A stretch of DNA of 64,000 bases from assembly GCF_000006565.2 (NCBI RefSeq), contig NC_031480.1, positions 5,011,762-5,075,761 on the forward strand, read 5' to 3'. This DNA comes from Toxoplasma gondii ME49. Lineage: Eukaryota; Apicomplexa; Conoidasida; Eucoccidiorida; Sarcocystidae. Below, in pieces: positions 9,701 to 21,900 of this stretch (positions are counted from its first letter, which is position 1; each line of letters opens with the position of its first letter). The notes under the pieces are model-generated. The model saw only the letters and a list, made by a program, of their open reading frames with translations, searched no databases and was not told where the DNA came from. The translations under genes were made by a program, and so were the position numbers.

Positions 9701-12403
9701 TGAGAACGGGGTTGTCTGTGTCTGATAACTGCAGTCCTATTCAGTGTTACGTGGGTGATACACTGTCTGTTGTTTCGACTCGAGTTATCCCATTCTGAAC
9801 GCATTCGTCGTCCTCGCAGCATCGAGTCCGTCGAACAAAGTCTAGGCTTCTGGCCTCTACAGATTCTCGCGAGAGCCCTTCCACGGGCAGCCACGCAGTC
9901 TCTCGCAATGGATTGTTTTTCGCGGTCTGTCCCGACAGCGTGTCAGACACAGACGGAATACCCGGCGTACATGCACACCAACGCGGTTCGTGTGACCCGC
10001 CTGGTGAAGCATCTTGCGATTGTTGCTTGCATTTCTTGGCATCATCGGCGACCCGCTGGCGCCAGGAGATGATTGCCTCGTTTGAGTGTTTTCCTTGTGA
10101 AAATGGCGAAAAAGCGTCTTCACCTGTAGATTTAATGTGTAGAGTGAAACTATTTTATTTGTCACCATCATTTACTTTTGACGTCCCGGTCTGCAGGTTC
10201 CCTCGTTTCCCAGCCGCCTTCGCCGCGAAGAAGCCGCCCTGACGATGGCCGACGCGTGGCTCGTCGCCGTGCATGCACAGGTGAATTCCAGGTTGTTTCC
10301 AGCGGGTAGAGACGCAGATGTGGTTGGCGTCAGAGACGAAGTCAAGTTCAGGCATGTGAAAACAACTTAGGAACCGCCAAAGAAAGGGTCGCGCCGAACC
10401 ACTGGCTCACCTCCGTAGAAAGCATTGATAAAGGCGAGGACGAGTGAGTCTTCTCTAGTGTCTGTGAGGGCGGGTACGACCGTTCGGTGTGTGTATGGTG
10501 GGGTCGCGGTATTTGGGCATCTTGAAGGGAAGCACGTAGGGGCTCTCGCGAACTACCTGCCTTTTTTTCAGAGCCAATAGATGCATGCGCCGCTGCATTC
10601 CGCAGGAGGCGGAGGACCCCAGCGTTTCGCCCTTCGTGTCGGTTGTCTGCCTCTTGATCAGCGAACTGTAGAGGCGATGCGCCTCCGAGAACGACTCCGG
10701 AGTGTCCTTACAGCTGAGTCTGGCAAGCAGTTCCTCAAAGACTGCGGAGCGGCGCAGGTCAAGGCGCGAGTGTCCCCGGTGCCGCCTCACCTCATGAAGC
10801 TTGCGGACACCCTTCGAGTGCCATCAGGCCGCGTGGCCGCTCTTCGACAGGCTGCAGCGGAGGCTCCCGACGTGCGCACGCGTGAGTGGAACTGGGAACG
10901 GAAGCCGAACTCGGCAAGGCAGGGAGGCAGAGGACGAGCGCCAGCTCGCCGTGGGTCTCCGGTAAAGTGACAACGACGGTGTGCCAGCGAGTGAAAGGCA
11001 CCACTGGCCGCTCCTTTAAGCAGAAAAAGGCTTAGTGTGTGTCTCCGTGCGTCTCCGTGTCGCGGCCCTTCGCCGCCAGGGCCTGCAGGTATCTGTGTCT
11101 CTGAAGGCGGTTTGTACTCAACGTAATGTGCCTAAAAGGAATAGGTGTCGTCGACCTGGATTGGCAGATGCGTATGGCGATCGCAACCGAATCCCTGAGC
11201 CGTTTTTTCGTTTTTGTTGCGTCACGAGGGGGCTTCTGCACGCGGCCAGGCTCTACAGTCTCATCGATGGGGGCCCTCCCGAATCTCCGGTGCTTCATGC
11301 GTGTCAGTGCCTGTGAGCGCGGGTGCGGGATCCTAGAGCCGAGGCAGGGAGCTGCATTCAGAAGAATCTTGTAAATAGTCCTGCCTCAGAGATGACTATT
11401 GCAAGAACGATGGTCCTGATCATTCTCGCTTCTGAGTAGTCCAAACCTGCAATGGACATGTAGACTTTGACTGAGTGTATCTTAGCGGTTAAATGCCAAT
11501 AGAGGATGCGAATTTTAGGTGCAGCATTTGCCGCCAGCCCTTCGCAGACAGTTAGGTCGCTAAAGGCGACGGAACCCCGAATTGTCGCTTGCAGCCTGCA
11601 GTGAGAGGAAGCGATCGCGAATCCCTATCTCCTTTAATTCGCTTTATGCCCGGATGCTCTATTTCCCAGGGCGGGAGCTGCTGCAGGTGTTGAAGAGTCG
11701 GCAAGAGATCGAACTCACTCAAGCGATTGAAAGACACCTCGATGCGCAGTACCAATCCGCCCGCGGGCGTTTTCTGGCGCCCGGCCAGCCGCGCGTTCCG
11801 CCGCAGCAAACCGATGTCATAAGCGCCGTAGAGCGGAGTGGCTGGAGGGCGGCGGGAGGCTCGCGAATCTCGGGCGTACAGACACCGGACGGCGCGAGTC
11901 GAGATGGCACCCAGGATGCGGTTTCGGCGGTGAACGTCGCAGACGAAGAGTGGCAAAAGGGGCGTCGGGTATTGGGAGGTGATCGAGAACTGGAGAGTGC
12001 GGAACGCGGGGCGTCCACGCGGACCTGGAGAGAGGAGGAGTCAGTTTTCGAGGCGCCGGCTGAGGCGGGGTTTCCGCGAGAGGAGACGTGGAGACAGGCG
12101 ACCGATGGAAGTGGCAGAAGCGAGGGACAAGCCAGTCTTGAAGTGGTCGCGGCCGGAGTAGCTGCAGCGAATGCCAAGCTGCAGGCAGCAAGAGCTCACA
12201 GAGGACTCCACGAGGTGGGCGGAGACGAGAGTCCGCGATCGAAGGACCGTAACACGGCTGATTTAGCGCCGAGTGTCGGACCGCACGAGGGGAAGACAGA
12301 CGCGTGTGAGGCAAACACCGTGAGGAAAGTCTGCGGAACCAGTCCGATCAATCCGTATTTGCCTCCCCGCCACAAAGCGACTTTAGGAAGGAGAAAACGG
12401 TGA
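6736..12403 (+). CDS. Organellar RuvC/RNase H-fold resolvase-like protein
   Basis: Proposed exons: 6736-7644, 8317-8764, 10606-10881 and 11595-12403, all GT-AG with agreeing phases (0, 1, 1), giving about 813 residues. The start context is CCAAGATGG. Residues 1-280 are Ser/Arg-rich with few acidic residues, like a mitochondrial or apicoplast leader. The domain begins with a first-strand motif LGVSVHRDVIGYAL (288-301), continues LPLKVGFIDPAGVPQ, then VGIEEAL (E402/E403) and VPVEPKQARAALG. This order matches the RNase H fold of RuvC-type nucleases, especially the organellar group with a conserved (V/I)EE strand and an AR..(L)G motif. Members usually carry Asp in the first strand; here the aligned residue is Gly289. 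An optional in-phase 84-base exon at 10197-10280 may exist. The last exon is Ala/Glu/Arg-rich and unrecognised. The fold assignment is inference from motifs. Confidence 0.5.
7842..8105 (+). repeat. Degenerate CTAT/CTGT tetranucleotide repeat in intron 1
   Basis: About 260 bases of CTAT, CTGT and CCAT units with a short TA run sit inside the first intron of the resolvase-like gene (7645-8316). The Ser/Ile/Tyr/Leu open frame here is an artefact. Confidence 0.85.
11473..11520 (+). repeat. Dispersed 48-bp repeat, copy 2
   Basis: The partner of 3828-3875 (41/48 identical by eye). It lies in the last intron of the resolvase-like gene, about 75 bases before the acceptor at 11594. Confidence 0.6.
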
Positions 12404-14200
12404 ATTGTGGCGTTTATAAAATGGGGATCAGTGTTTCACACTGTAAATGGGTACCACTGCGAAAAGAACCAGCTGTGCTGGCACCACGATCCGGCAGGCG
12501 AAGAGAATGGACACCTTTTCGAGTAGCAGTCACATCCTGCAGATTACTCGAGGCAGTTGTTGCATGGCCGGCAACTTCGGTTCCGTGACCTCTCAATGGA
12601 GTGGTGTGGGGAATGTTGCTACTTCCAAGTTGACTAACAAAAGAGAAGGTTGCGGACTTTAGTTTAGTGCATTCCGAGTGAACGCGTGATACGGGCACCA
12701 ACTGTCTGCAGTGGGCTCCTCGTGAGGTCTGTTTTGTGTTGTAAGGCGCTGGCTGCTGCACGAAACAGGCCGGCCCATATGCATCAGGCTGCGAGACACG
12801 GCGCAGACACTCAAGATCATTACTTGCTTCGCGAAAGAAGATGGTTCCTAGAAACATCAGCGCAATGATGCTCGCGCCTTCGACTCTGGCACACTTAGAT
12901 GAATCTACAGTAGCTGCCAGGCATCTGCGGTATCATTTTACTTTGAAACGCCGGGAAAAGATGACCCGTGTGTGATTAGAGGTGACTATACACTCATTTC
13001 CTGCACTGTGACTCCGGTCCGCTAGTCCTGCTTCCACTTCTTGTCCAGCTATGCGTTTCAAATTCCTGCTTCGCAAGACTCGCTATTTTTAACACTGACA
13101 AGCACGCCGCTTACCTTGAGATCGCTGCGGGTCTCTGTTGAGCGACTGATCCGCGACCGGGTGCCCCTCGAAGACTTCAGCAAAAAGGCTGGCAGATAAC
13201 TGATTGTGCTTTCAGTTTCATCGTTGTGGAGTTCACAGGTGGTTTCCTCAGTGTCGCAAGCTGTGTTCGGCCGTGATTGCTGGACACCGTCACTCCATCG
13301 AACTGCTCAAGACGGCTAAAAGTGTTGGATTTCAATATTGTGCCACATTAAGGAGATTCCATAGCGGTTATGTTCTAGGCGTAATATACGAAAGACAAAC
13401 ACACATAGTCGTATTTCCCTTTGCACTGCGCCCTTGTTGCAGTCAAAACACGTTGAGCGTTCGTAACGTGTGAGGTCATTTAGGGTTATACGCATGCAGT
13501 ACAGTCGCAAGGGAGACAGTGGCAGCTGGTCTAATGTGGAACAAACGAGCTTACATCGTCGACGTCGAAGGCAAAGGAAAATGAAGACAAATCACCAGTT
13601 GCTTTGTCAATGCTCAGCGCGTGGACTGCTGCCAGTTCCTGCTTGTGCTGCGACGAGCAACATCGCACACAGGATGGAGGGACCTGCCGGAGCTGTACGA
13701 CTAGGCCCCAGAAGAATCCTGACATACTGCAGAAGAGGCAGGACAACGTTATTTGTCAGCGTTTCTGTGTTCGCTGCAGAAATAATAAGCGCTTCCTTGT
13801 CACAGAGCCTAGGATTTGAGATTGGAGAGGCTACGTCAGCGGCCGCTTCCAAATCCGCCCAAATGTACGACTTACATCTGCAGGGTGAAACATCAGGGAT
13901 ATATTTTCATTCTGTGTCATTACACACGCCTGGATGCTTTTAACGGAACTGATCCATGTTCACAAACGAGTACGTTCTGCTTCCAAAATCCTTCATGTGC
14001 GGACCGCGGCGGTCGCTGGGCACGTGCATGCACAGTCGCACGCCTTTTACATAGCCTTGGGAGTTTTGGTGTTATGTCCGCGGCGCAGAATTTCCTGTGA
14101 CATTTGATTATATGCGTAACTGCCAAAAAACGATGGAGGGCTGTGCATCTTTCTTTCCGTCCACCCCTCTTCGTACTGTGCAAATGCGACAGGGATTTCG
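12404..14200. other. Intergenic region between resolvase-like gene and RCE1
   Basis: Contains the 3' flank of the upstream gene and the RCE1 promoter. Short open frames exist on both strands but none has a recognisable motif, signal peptide or matching splice pair. I see no RNA gene. Confidence 0.5.
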
Positions 14201-17161
14201 ATGGAGGTTGCCGGCGGGACGGAGCCTCCTGAAGTGGGGGCTCTTGTCTGGGGATGCTTTTGTGTCATCCCCTCCTGGCTGGCCGTCTGTCTCTGCGTGT
14301 TTTTCACTTGTAGCTACGTGACCACTGTATACGCACCTCAGATTGTGCTTTGTACCTTTAGATACTTCTGCGAATATGTGTCGACTCGATCTGCATTCTC
14401 GATCGGCAACAGGCGTCGAGAATCGGTACAAACTCTCGTAGGTCGGAAGACCGAACCATTCCGAAGTTCGTGTGAAGAAGTTGCTGACAAGAGACAAAGG
14501 GAATTTTCGTCGTATCATCTGGAATCAGACCAACGTCACTCTCGCTTCCGCGCTCGCTCATGTGCAGAAACCGCCAGTGCAACAGATAGGTCGGTACCGC
14601 GGGGCCACGAAGCGTTTGAAAAACAAAAGCCACTTGATGCTTCTTTCGATGTCAGTGTGCTTCCACGGTGCGGCATGAGGCGAACGTCACGGTCAGAAAC
14701 GCGTGACGGCGACAAGCATGTCATGGAAAGGCACTCCTGGTCTCCCAGTGTCTGCGTGTGGAGCAGTGTCGATCCAACCGTACGGAGTACAGCCGGCGGT
14801 CCTGTGTATCCTGATGGAATATCCGCTGGTCGTTCTCCCCGTTCTTGCTCTACAAATGAAAGAAACGAGGAGGCCTGGCCTCCGTGCGTGTTCGTGTTTC
14901 CCACCTCTGCGGAGATTCCAGTTGTCGCTCTAGCACCCGCAACGAATGACATTGCGGACGAGGGGAAAACCCGAGCATCCTACTCTTCTGTGCCTCGGAT
15001 TGTCGCAGACGGTCGACAGGATGCACGGATTCCAGGGGCAGATCGGGTACCCGGAAGGTGCGGAAGGGATGCGCCCCCTGAACGTGAGACCGGCAGTTTT
15101 ATCGATCTCTGTGGAAAGAGAAGGACGGCGTCTCACGTCTCCACTGCTGAACTAACTTGCGGCATCATCGGCCACTCGGGCGGTTACTGGAGGTACCTTC
15201 TCCAGAGCTTCTCGGAGGTCGACTTCTGCAGCGTGAGCACCCTTGTGTCGCGCAGTGTAGCGTTGGTTGTACATTCCGTCGTCGTTGTCGGACTGCTTGT
15301 GCTTGCCTTTGTATTCGTCTGCCCTGTAGGTGCACCTTGTTGTCTCGCCGGGGTCAAAGAAATAGTGGAGGGGAATCGGACCTCTGCAATCCCCGGCGCC
15401 CCGTGGTCCTCCACGGAACACGGATGTGCTGGAGAGGGAGACTGTGGCCGGCGTTTAGGAAGAATGTGCACCTCCGGGGATGTGCATGCGACGCAGCCGA
15501 GAAGATGCGCTCCAGCCGAAATACTCGTCTTTCTTCTTTATGCGTTCGGCATACCACAGGCAGTGAACAGGACGACGTTGCTTCCCCCCAGTCTCGTTAG
15601 TGTGAGGCTGCTTTCAGTTCTATATGGCCCTTCCGTCGTCGTGCGCTGTCTCCCTCATATTTGTAGCGTTTTAAAATATGCATGCTCCCTGACTCTCCGT
15701 GTTGCCAGTGTCTGTTCGTCTAGCTGCATAGGCTCACGTCAAAATATCTTTCTTGGGGACGTGGACAGCTGTGGTGGCAACACTTCGTGCGAGCAGGGTG
15801 CAAAGACGAAAGCGGTCTCAAGTGCGCACCTCGTGTTTCGCGAGAAAGGGAAAGAGATGGCTGCTGACAAGGCAGAGAGACTCAGACAGAAGCTGTTGCG
15901 GGCCGGGAGAGGGGAGCTAGGGTTTACAGCTCCCTCGCTCGTAGAAGGACTGGCGTCTGTCGACAGTGACATTGCAACTGTTGGTTCCCTCCAAGTACAC
16001 AAAAAGAAACTTGATGAACAACCTACGCAGTTGGGACGTAGTCGTCAGACACACACGTGGGAGCAGGCAACAAGAATGGTAGTACTTTTACGGCGGTTGG
16101 AGTACCTTACGAACTGCGTGCGGGACGAATTTTGGCCGTTCGCTCGCGCGTGTGTTGTGGCACCTATCGTCGAAGAATTCCTCTTTCGTGGAGTGTTGGT
16201 GGCTCTCCTTTTCTGCCACTTTGGCCGCACCCTCACGTGCACTATCGTGTCGATTTTGTTCGCATTCGCACACATCCATCCGTTCTTGGTTGCAGTGCTG
16301 GCAGAGAAGCTTGAACATGGCGATGAGAATATCACGCTTAGAATGCACAAATCGCAAAGAAACCAGACGGTGTCAAGGCACGGTTCATCATATGATGCAC
16401 CCTCTGGAAACCGACGGTCTTGTGATGTCCCATACGTGAAGGCAGAGACCGAAAAACGCAACCGTGTGGAAGATGGCTGCGTACACTATGAATTCCGAGG
16501 TTCGCAAAGCCGGCGTGTACGCTCCGGGGAGCTGATAAAGGTGAAAACCTCGACAGAAACACAGGTGAAACTCTTTTGGTGGAAACGTACAGTCCAGAGA
16601 TGGAAGGACGTGAAAACGACCGACGACGACGGAAATGCTGTCAGATGTTTTCGATGTGCTGTTGCTCGCGTGCTTGCGCATTTTCGAAAATGTGCAGACC
16701 ACTCTATCCAAGTTGTCCGTGAGACACTATCACGGGCTCAGCAGCAGTTGCTTTTGACATTCGTTTTCTCGTGGGCCTGCACCTACCTGCATATATCCAG
16801 TGTCAATTTTCCACCAAGTCGCCCTGTACCAGTACATCTCCACATGGGAGTGTACCATCAGTGGCGCGCTGGTAATCCCATAAGCCCCCGGGATGCTACT
16901 GTTGCAGGTTCGTGTGTCGTTCCTCCAATTTCGCCTGCAGAGGACCTCAACATTGTTTCAGAACACACAACCTCGATTGTTTGGCGAAGACCCGCATTGT
17001 TTGCTGCCGTAGTTCTGCATGCTGGCTGCAACTTGATGCAGTGGCCGGATATGAGTTTTCTGCATGATCCCGAGCATCCAATGTATTTGTGGGGATTGCC
17101 GCTCAGCAGTGCATACGGTGCTGCGATAGTTGGATTCATCACAGCCCTTGCGTCTCTCTAG
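14201..17161 (+). CDS. RCE1: CAAX prenyl protease 2 (RCE1, type II CAAX endopeptidase)
   Basis: Single open frame, 986 codons, no intron needed. RCE1 is an ER multispanning intramembrane protease that removes the last three residues of prenylated CaaX proteins such as Ras/Rab-like GTPases. Catalytic motifs are all present: APIVEEFLFRG (E658, E659, R663), LFAFAHIHPF (H691, H693) and VVLHAGCNLMQWP (H940, N944, four residues apart as in the family). Family members are about 300-350 residues; here there is a roughly 640-residue N-terminal region and a charged insert of about 150 residues after the H691 helix. Near the N-terminus, the hydrophobic segment AVCLCVFFTCSYVTTVYAP resembles the first RCE1 helix, so the extra sequence is inserted within the fold rather than only added before it. 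The ATG at 14201 begins this helix-bearing frame. Confidence 0.85.
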   Translation: MEVAGGTEPPEVGALVWGCFCVIPSWLAVCLCVFFTCSYVTTVYAPQIVLCTFRYFCEYVSTRSAFSIGNRRRESVQTLVGRKTEPFRSSCEEVADKRQREFSSYHLESDQRHSRFRARSCAETASATDRSVPRGHEAFEKQKPLDASFDVSVLPRCGMRRTSRSETRDGDKHVMERHSWSPSVCVWSSVDPTVRSTAGGPVYPDGISAGRSPRSCSTNERNEEAWPPCVFVFPTSAEIPVVALAPATNDIADEGKTRASYSSVPRIVADGRQDARIPGADRVPGRCGRDAPPERETGSFIDLCGKRRTASHVSTAELTCGIIGHSGGYWRYLLQSFSEVDFCSVSTLVSRSVALVVHSVVVVGLLVLAFVFVCPVGAPCCLAGVKEIVEGNRTSAIPGAPWSSTEHGCAGEGDCGRRLGRMCTSGDVHATQPRRCAPAEILVFLLYAFGIPQAVNRTTLLPPSLVSVRLLSVLYGPSVVVRCLPHICSVLKYACSLTLRVASVCSSSCIGSRQNIFLGDVDSCGGNTSCEQGAKTKAVSSAHLVFREKGKEMAADKAERLRQKLLRAGRGELGFTAPSLVEGLASVDSDIATVGSLQVHKKKLDEQPTQLGRSRQTHTWEQATRMVVLLRRLEYLTNCVRDEFWPFARACVVAPIVEEFLFRGVLVALLFCHFGRTLTCTIVSILFAFAHIHPFLVAVLAEKLEHGDENITLRMHKSQRNQTVSRHGSSYDAPSGNRRSCDVPYVKAETEKRNRVEDGCVHYEFRGSQSRRVRSGELIKVKTSTETQVKLFWWKRTVQRWKDVKTTDDDGNAVRCFRCAVARVLAHFRKCADHSIQVVRETLSRAQQQLLLTFVFSWACTYLHISSVNFPPSRPVPVHLHMGVYHQWRAGNPISPRDATVAGSCVVPPISPAEDLNIVSEHTTSIVWRRPALFAAVVLHAGCNLMQWPDMSFLHDPEHPMYLWGLPLSSAYGAAIVGFITALASL

Positions 17162-18865
17162 CGTTCATAGTGGCGGCTGCTTACGTACGGTATCCAAAAC
17201 CACGTGCGAGGTAGACTGTTTCGTGTATCTCCCAGCAGAGTGTCTTCCTGATCCATCGAGCATGCAGAAGTCAGTGCCATTATCGTTTGCTTTACGAGTC
17301 AACCATCTACATCGCGGATGCTTGCATCCTCATTTGCCAGCACATGGCGCGCTTGGGTGTACGAGTACGTTCGAACGCTACGGTTTCGGGTTACCGGAAT
17401 CTTTGAACATGTTACCCAAGCAATTGAACACCGTTCACATAACCGCTGACACCGAAAGCCGCACACCTGCAAAAATTGGTAGTACATTGGTGATGAACTT
17501 GTCTACCAAGAACTCGTTTGTGGCGCTTCTACAGAAGACACAAGTTTCACATGTTACCGTGCATTGCCGTCCAAATGGCTAAAAAGAAGACGATCTTTAT
17601 CTGTACTGAAGCTGAGGGGAATGGCACCGAGGTGTAGGTGTGCCAGCGTCGTTTTCTGGTGGGAGACGAGGGATGATACAGATACTGTGGCGTGCGTCCT
17701 CTTTTGGACACTCCTACATGTTTTTGTTGTGACCTCTACGATCCCTTTACACTTCACACCTTGAAGTAGCCAATTTCGCATCAACCAATTTACGCCACTA
17801 GGTACAGCGTCCTGCGAGAGAGAGGATAGTGATCACCTCTGCAGTCGTCACCTCTCATGAACGCAAACACGTGTTGCCTACGATACCCTGCAACAGTGTA
17901 TCTGTGGCTTCAGCGGAATAGCCGTCTCGCATTCTTCACGACGGAATAAATATAGGGAATGTAAAAAACTGTTGTAGGGTCACCTGATTCTCGTGTCTGG
18001 CTGGAGTCTTCCCTTTTATCTGCTAACAGACCTTGTTCCTCCTTGCAGGGGCCATCGGTTACATGTTAGACGAGGACTTCCCCGGCGGGTCATCGCGATC
18101 CTCATATTGAAGTCCGTAGACCGTTGCCATCATCCATGCTTCCATTGGAAATCGGAACATCCACGGTTCGAGCAGTGTAAAATCCCTTGGTACGGGTGAC
18201 ACACTGGGAAGTCAAGAGCACACTGTCATTGTGCCATCTGCAATGCCCGTCACCTGCAATGGTGCTCAGCGACGCCGTCGCGCCCCATCTCCTCGTCGCA
18301 AAAATCGGCGATTGCATGATCATGTCGCAGCAGTGGCAAATTCCAAATGCTGTCAAGAAACATTTGCTACTTTGGTAAATGACGCGGGTGTCAGATTCTT
18401 CAGCAGGACGTCACTTGCCAGAAACGACCGGCTAGAATGTAGAACATTACATGCGGTCGAGGAAAGCGTACCCGCCGTCGTTCATAGTGTTCTGCGGGTA
18501 GCGATTGTGTTTCGTTCGTTATTAAGCGGCATAGCAGAGTAGGGTGGCAGTTCTTATCTGGTGCGTCGTCTTGCTTGTGGCGGACGACTGTCGACCCGAA
18601 GTGGATTTACTGTCTGAGCTCTTTCCCCTGATCAGAGATCCGGATGGCAGTGTTAGCCGTATCTGCTATAGGTCATCGAAGGTGGTGCTATGTCACTTCA
18701 CCTCTTATGGTAGTGGTGCAGGCTCCAATCTTTTCGGGGGCCATTTGTGCATCAGGGGTCGCAAAGCAGGACGTTCTCACCGTGGACACCAGATTAGGTC
18801 TCCCACACAGCTGTGTAGCCTTCTAAGCGAGAGGATGAATGGTGAGCTCGTACACAGGTGATTAC
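17162..18865. other. Intergenic DNA; start of array unit 1 near 17790
   Basis: From about 17790 the sequence resembles 24670 onward and 32140 onward (a shared TAGGTACAGCGTCC-like start), marking the left edge of the first tandem unit. Another conserved patch at 18240-18310 matches 34745-34815. Open frames here are not conserved in frame between units and look non-coding. Confidence 0.5.
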
Positions 18866-18973
18866 GGAGATCGTCTAATCGCCAATAGCGCTCGACAGCT
18901 GACAGAACGTTACGGAGGCACGACGCGCGTGCCGCTGGCTGGCAGCAATTACTCCTATTGTTAGCAAAAGAGG
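18866..18973 (+). promoter_or_regulatory. Conserved leader block upstream of array gene 1
   Basis: About 100 bases directly before the start codon are recognisably conserved in all three units (26131-26243 and 35306-35426), starting GATCGTCTAATC and continuing to the ATG. Conservation next to the start suggests a shared 5' untranslated region or core promoter. No specific factor site is recognised. Confidence 0.4.
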
Positions 18974-21900
18974 ATGATGTTCCGGTGGCTGCCACAGTGG
19001 TTCGGCTCGGTCACCATTCTACTCGTCACTACCGTATGGCTGGGACGGTTCCGTAGTCAACCACGTGCTCAGCACAGAATCGTGGCTTGGTGGCAGTCAT
19101 GTCAGCCCCAGCTCCAATCGGCCGTTGCCAGCCATGCGCCTAACCCGTCAGCAGCGTCGGACGAATCTTCAGACAGTGGGAGTTATGCCTTAGGGCGACG
19201 CGAGCAACACCAAGAAGAGTCGACGACACATGGCGGAAGTTCTGTTGCATCCGGAGACTGTCAAAGGCCATCGACGAATTCGTGCACGGAGGCCGATCGA
19301 GGCGTCATCAGTCCAGAGGATCAGCTAGTCCTGTTGCATCAAAGGAGGATGAGACTCAAAAACATGCTGAAAACTCTCCGTTGTCGGTGGTCGTCGGAAG
19401 AGAAATTCTTGAAACAGAAGATGCAGAAACAAAAATCCGTATCTTCAGAAAGGGCTGTAAGCTGTGCGCATGCGATTTATTGACGTCGAGTGCAGCTCCC
19501 TGTCTCTGAAATTGAGTTGCTGTCATCAATTGTATATCGTGTGACCTCTGTTTCGATTGACGGTCCCCTCGCTCAGCAATAGCCAAGCCCATGGCATGTG
19601 CGATCCAACCCAGAGACGATTTTTCTAAGCATCCTGTGGAGCCCATTTATACGTTATCATAGATGAAATGCGGCTGTTCGGTAGAGCGCATATGTGGCAA
19701 CAAAGAGGAATGACATCATCTTGTCTGTGCTTATTATGAGCGACTAAGGCGGCTGCTTTGTTGGGGCATCGTACACGAACAACAACATTACCAGGGAATA
19801 ATGATCATATTTTTGGAACATCATAAACATGCCACCGCCTACTTGCTACTCTTCCGGGCAGGCGTTATATTGGATATCTACAGTGGCATTAAAAGTAATT
19901 CGTGCTGGTGTAGCGCAAAAGCCAAATAGTGTGAATGTTAACAGAATCTAAGGAAGATATTCACTTAGTCCCAGTCTTTACATTTAGTCCCAGTCGTTAC
20001 ATTTAGTCCCAGTCGTTATACACAAACTGTGAGGCTTAGGTACAATGACGATGTTCGTCGCTGCGGAGTTGTTGTTTGTAAATCCATCGATGGCGCAGCA
20101 TTCCTCGGCACCCCGCCAGTAGATCCGAGCGATGGCGTGTCACCTGTTCTGCAGACGTGGCCATGAGTTTCACATTGTTTGCCTCAGGAAACGGATGTAC
20201 TTCGTGAAATGAAAAAACGGTATAGGCAAGCAGTAGGCGACAGGCGGCGCCGAATGCAGGATTTACAAGTGGAAATAACATCAGTAGAAGATGAGGAAAA
20301 ACGACTTCGGGCAACAATAACATCGCAAAGGCGTGACACGGCTGCATATGACCCGACCCAACAAGACAGACCGAGAACATCAACTGCCAGTACTTCAGGT
20401 GAGACGCTCGAGGTTGTGTCATTTCTCCACGAAGGCGCGCTCTCTACCCGTTGTCTAGTTCAGTGGCTCAAATCATCATCTAGTAAACCAGTACGGCATG
20501 ATGGCGTTCAGAGATACTTCAGCTGAGACGTATGCTCGTGTATCGGCTTCTAGACCGGCAGTCATTATGTGATGTGCCCGTACTAGAAGACCTGGGATAG
20601 AAATACAACCCATGGTTAAAATCAAAGATTGACCTCACCTTCAAGATCTAAACCGTTTACATGCAAACAGCACGTTTTAGCATAGCTTTAGAGAGTAGCT
20701 GCCCATGAAGCGTCTCTTCCCGGTAACATGATATACTTGGCTCGGTTTGGAGGGTGCGCATGGACGGCCTTGGGAAGCAGATAGTGTTCAGGTGAACGTC
20801 TTACATACCATAACATACGAACCATGAGCTGAAAAAAGTAACATTCTGAAATATGCACTGAAAAAGTGTGTATCGTAGCGATGAGACTGCAAGGGCGGTG
20901 ACATCATGTCAGCCACACCTGCATGACATGGCCAAGCATTCTCCGTTTCAGTCCCCCCCCGGTCCAGGACTGCACCCGCGGAGGGAGACAGACACATAGG
21001 GAAGTGCGGGTTTCGATGCTGACCTGATTTACAACCGCTTCTTATGGTTGACAGGACTCACAGTGAGCCTACCTTCATGAGGTCGTAGTCCTGTCCGTCC
21101 GTGTGGCACTGGCTGGTAGAGGTGCCTGCAAACGGGTGTGGCTCGTGCACTGGTGCTTTTGAGTATGGCCACAGAAAAAACAGGAAATAGCCATCAGTGT
21201 TTCCTCTGAAGGGACACACACACACACAAACCAATAACTTTCGTTCCCGCATAGGGTCAACTGCACGACTGGTAAGCATCGACAGCTTAAACCGTCTGTT
21301 GAGAGTGTGTGTAATTCGTAGCGGTCGCTGCAGCCTCCCCACCACACCGACCGTCCCAGCATTCCGGCGTGTCTCAGGGCTCCCATACAGGCGATTCAGT
21401 GACTAGACAAGGATCCACTGCTGATTCGTTACCTGGGGGACCCAGTTCGAGTTCAGCGGCAGGGCAGGCGCCTGGGGGGCAGCCTGCAGGAAGCTCCAGA
21501 TTGATGAAAACGGAGGACAAACTCGCTGTGGTCACCGCAAAAAAGGGGGTGCTTAAACAAAAACTGAAGCACCTTCTAAGAGTGTGGGGAACTGAAAGCG
21601 GTTATCTCGCCTTCAGGATGAAGCCTCTAGGCTTGTATACGCAGGCGAGTATCGCACGAGCCACCTTTGTGCTTGACGGGATTAAGAATGAGTGCCTCCT
21701 CTGTGGTACAGCAGTTCCCTGCTAGTGCGACACACAACGTAGATGGGGCTCTTGGAATGTGGATGGCCAAAGCATAGATGATGTTCTGGAGACCGCGACA
21801 AAATGGCTGTCAATTCAGTAACAACGGCACCTCCCACTCTAAGAGATGTATTAGTAATCCAGACCTGTCACAAAAGCCGAAGTGGAATGAGAACCTGATG

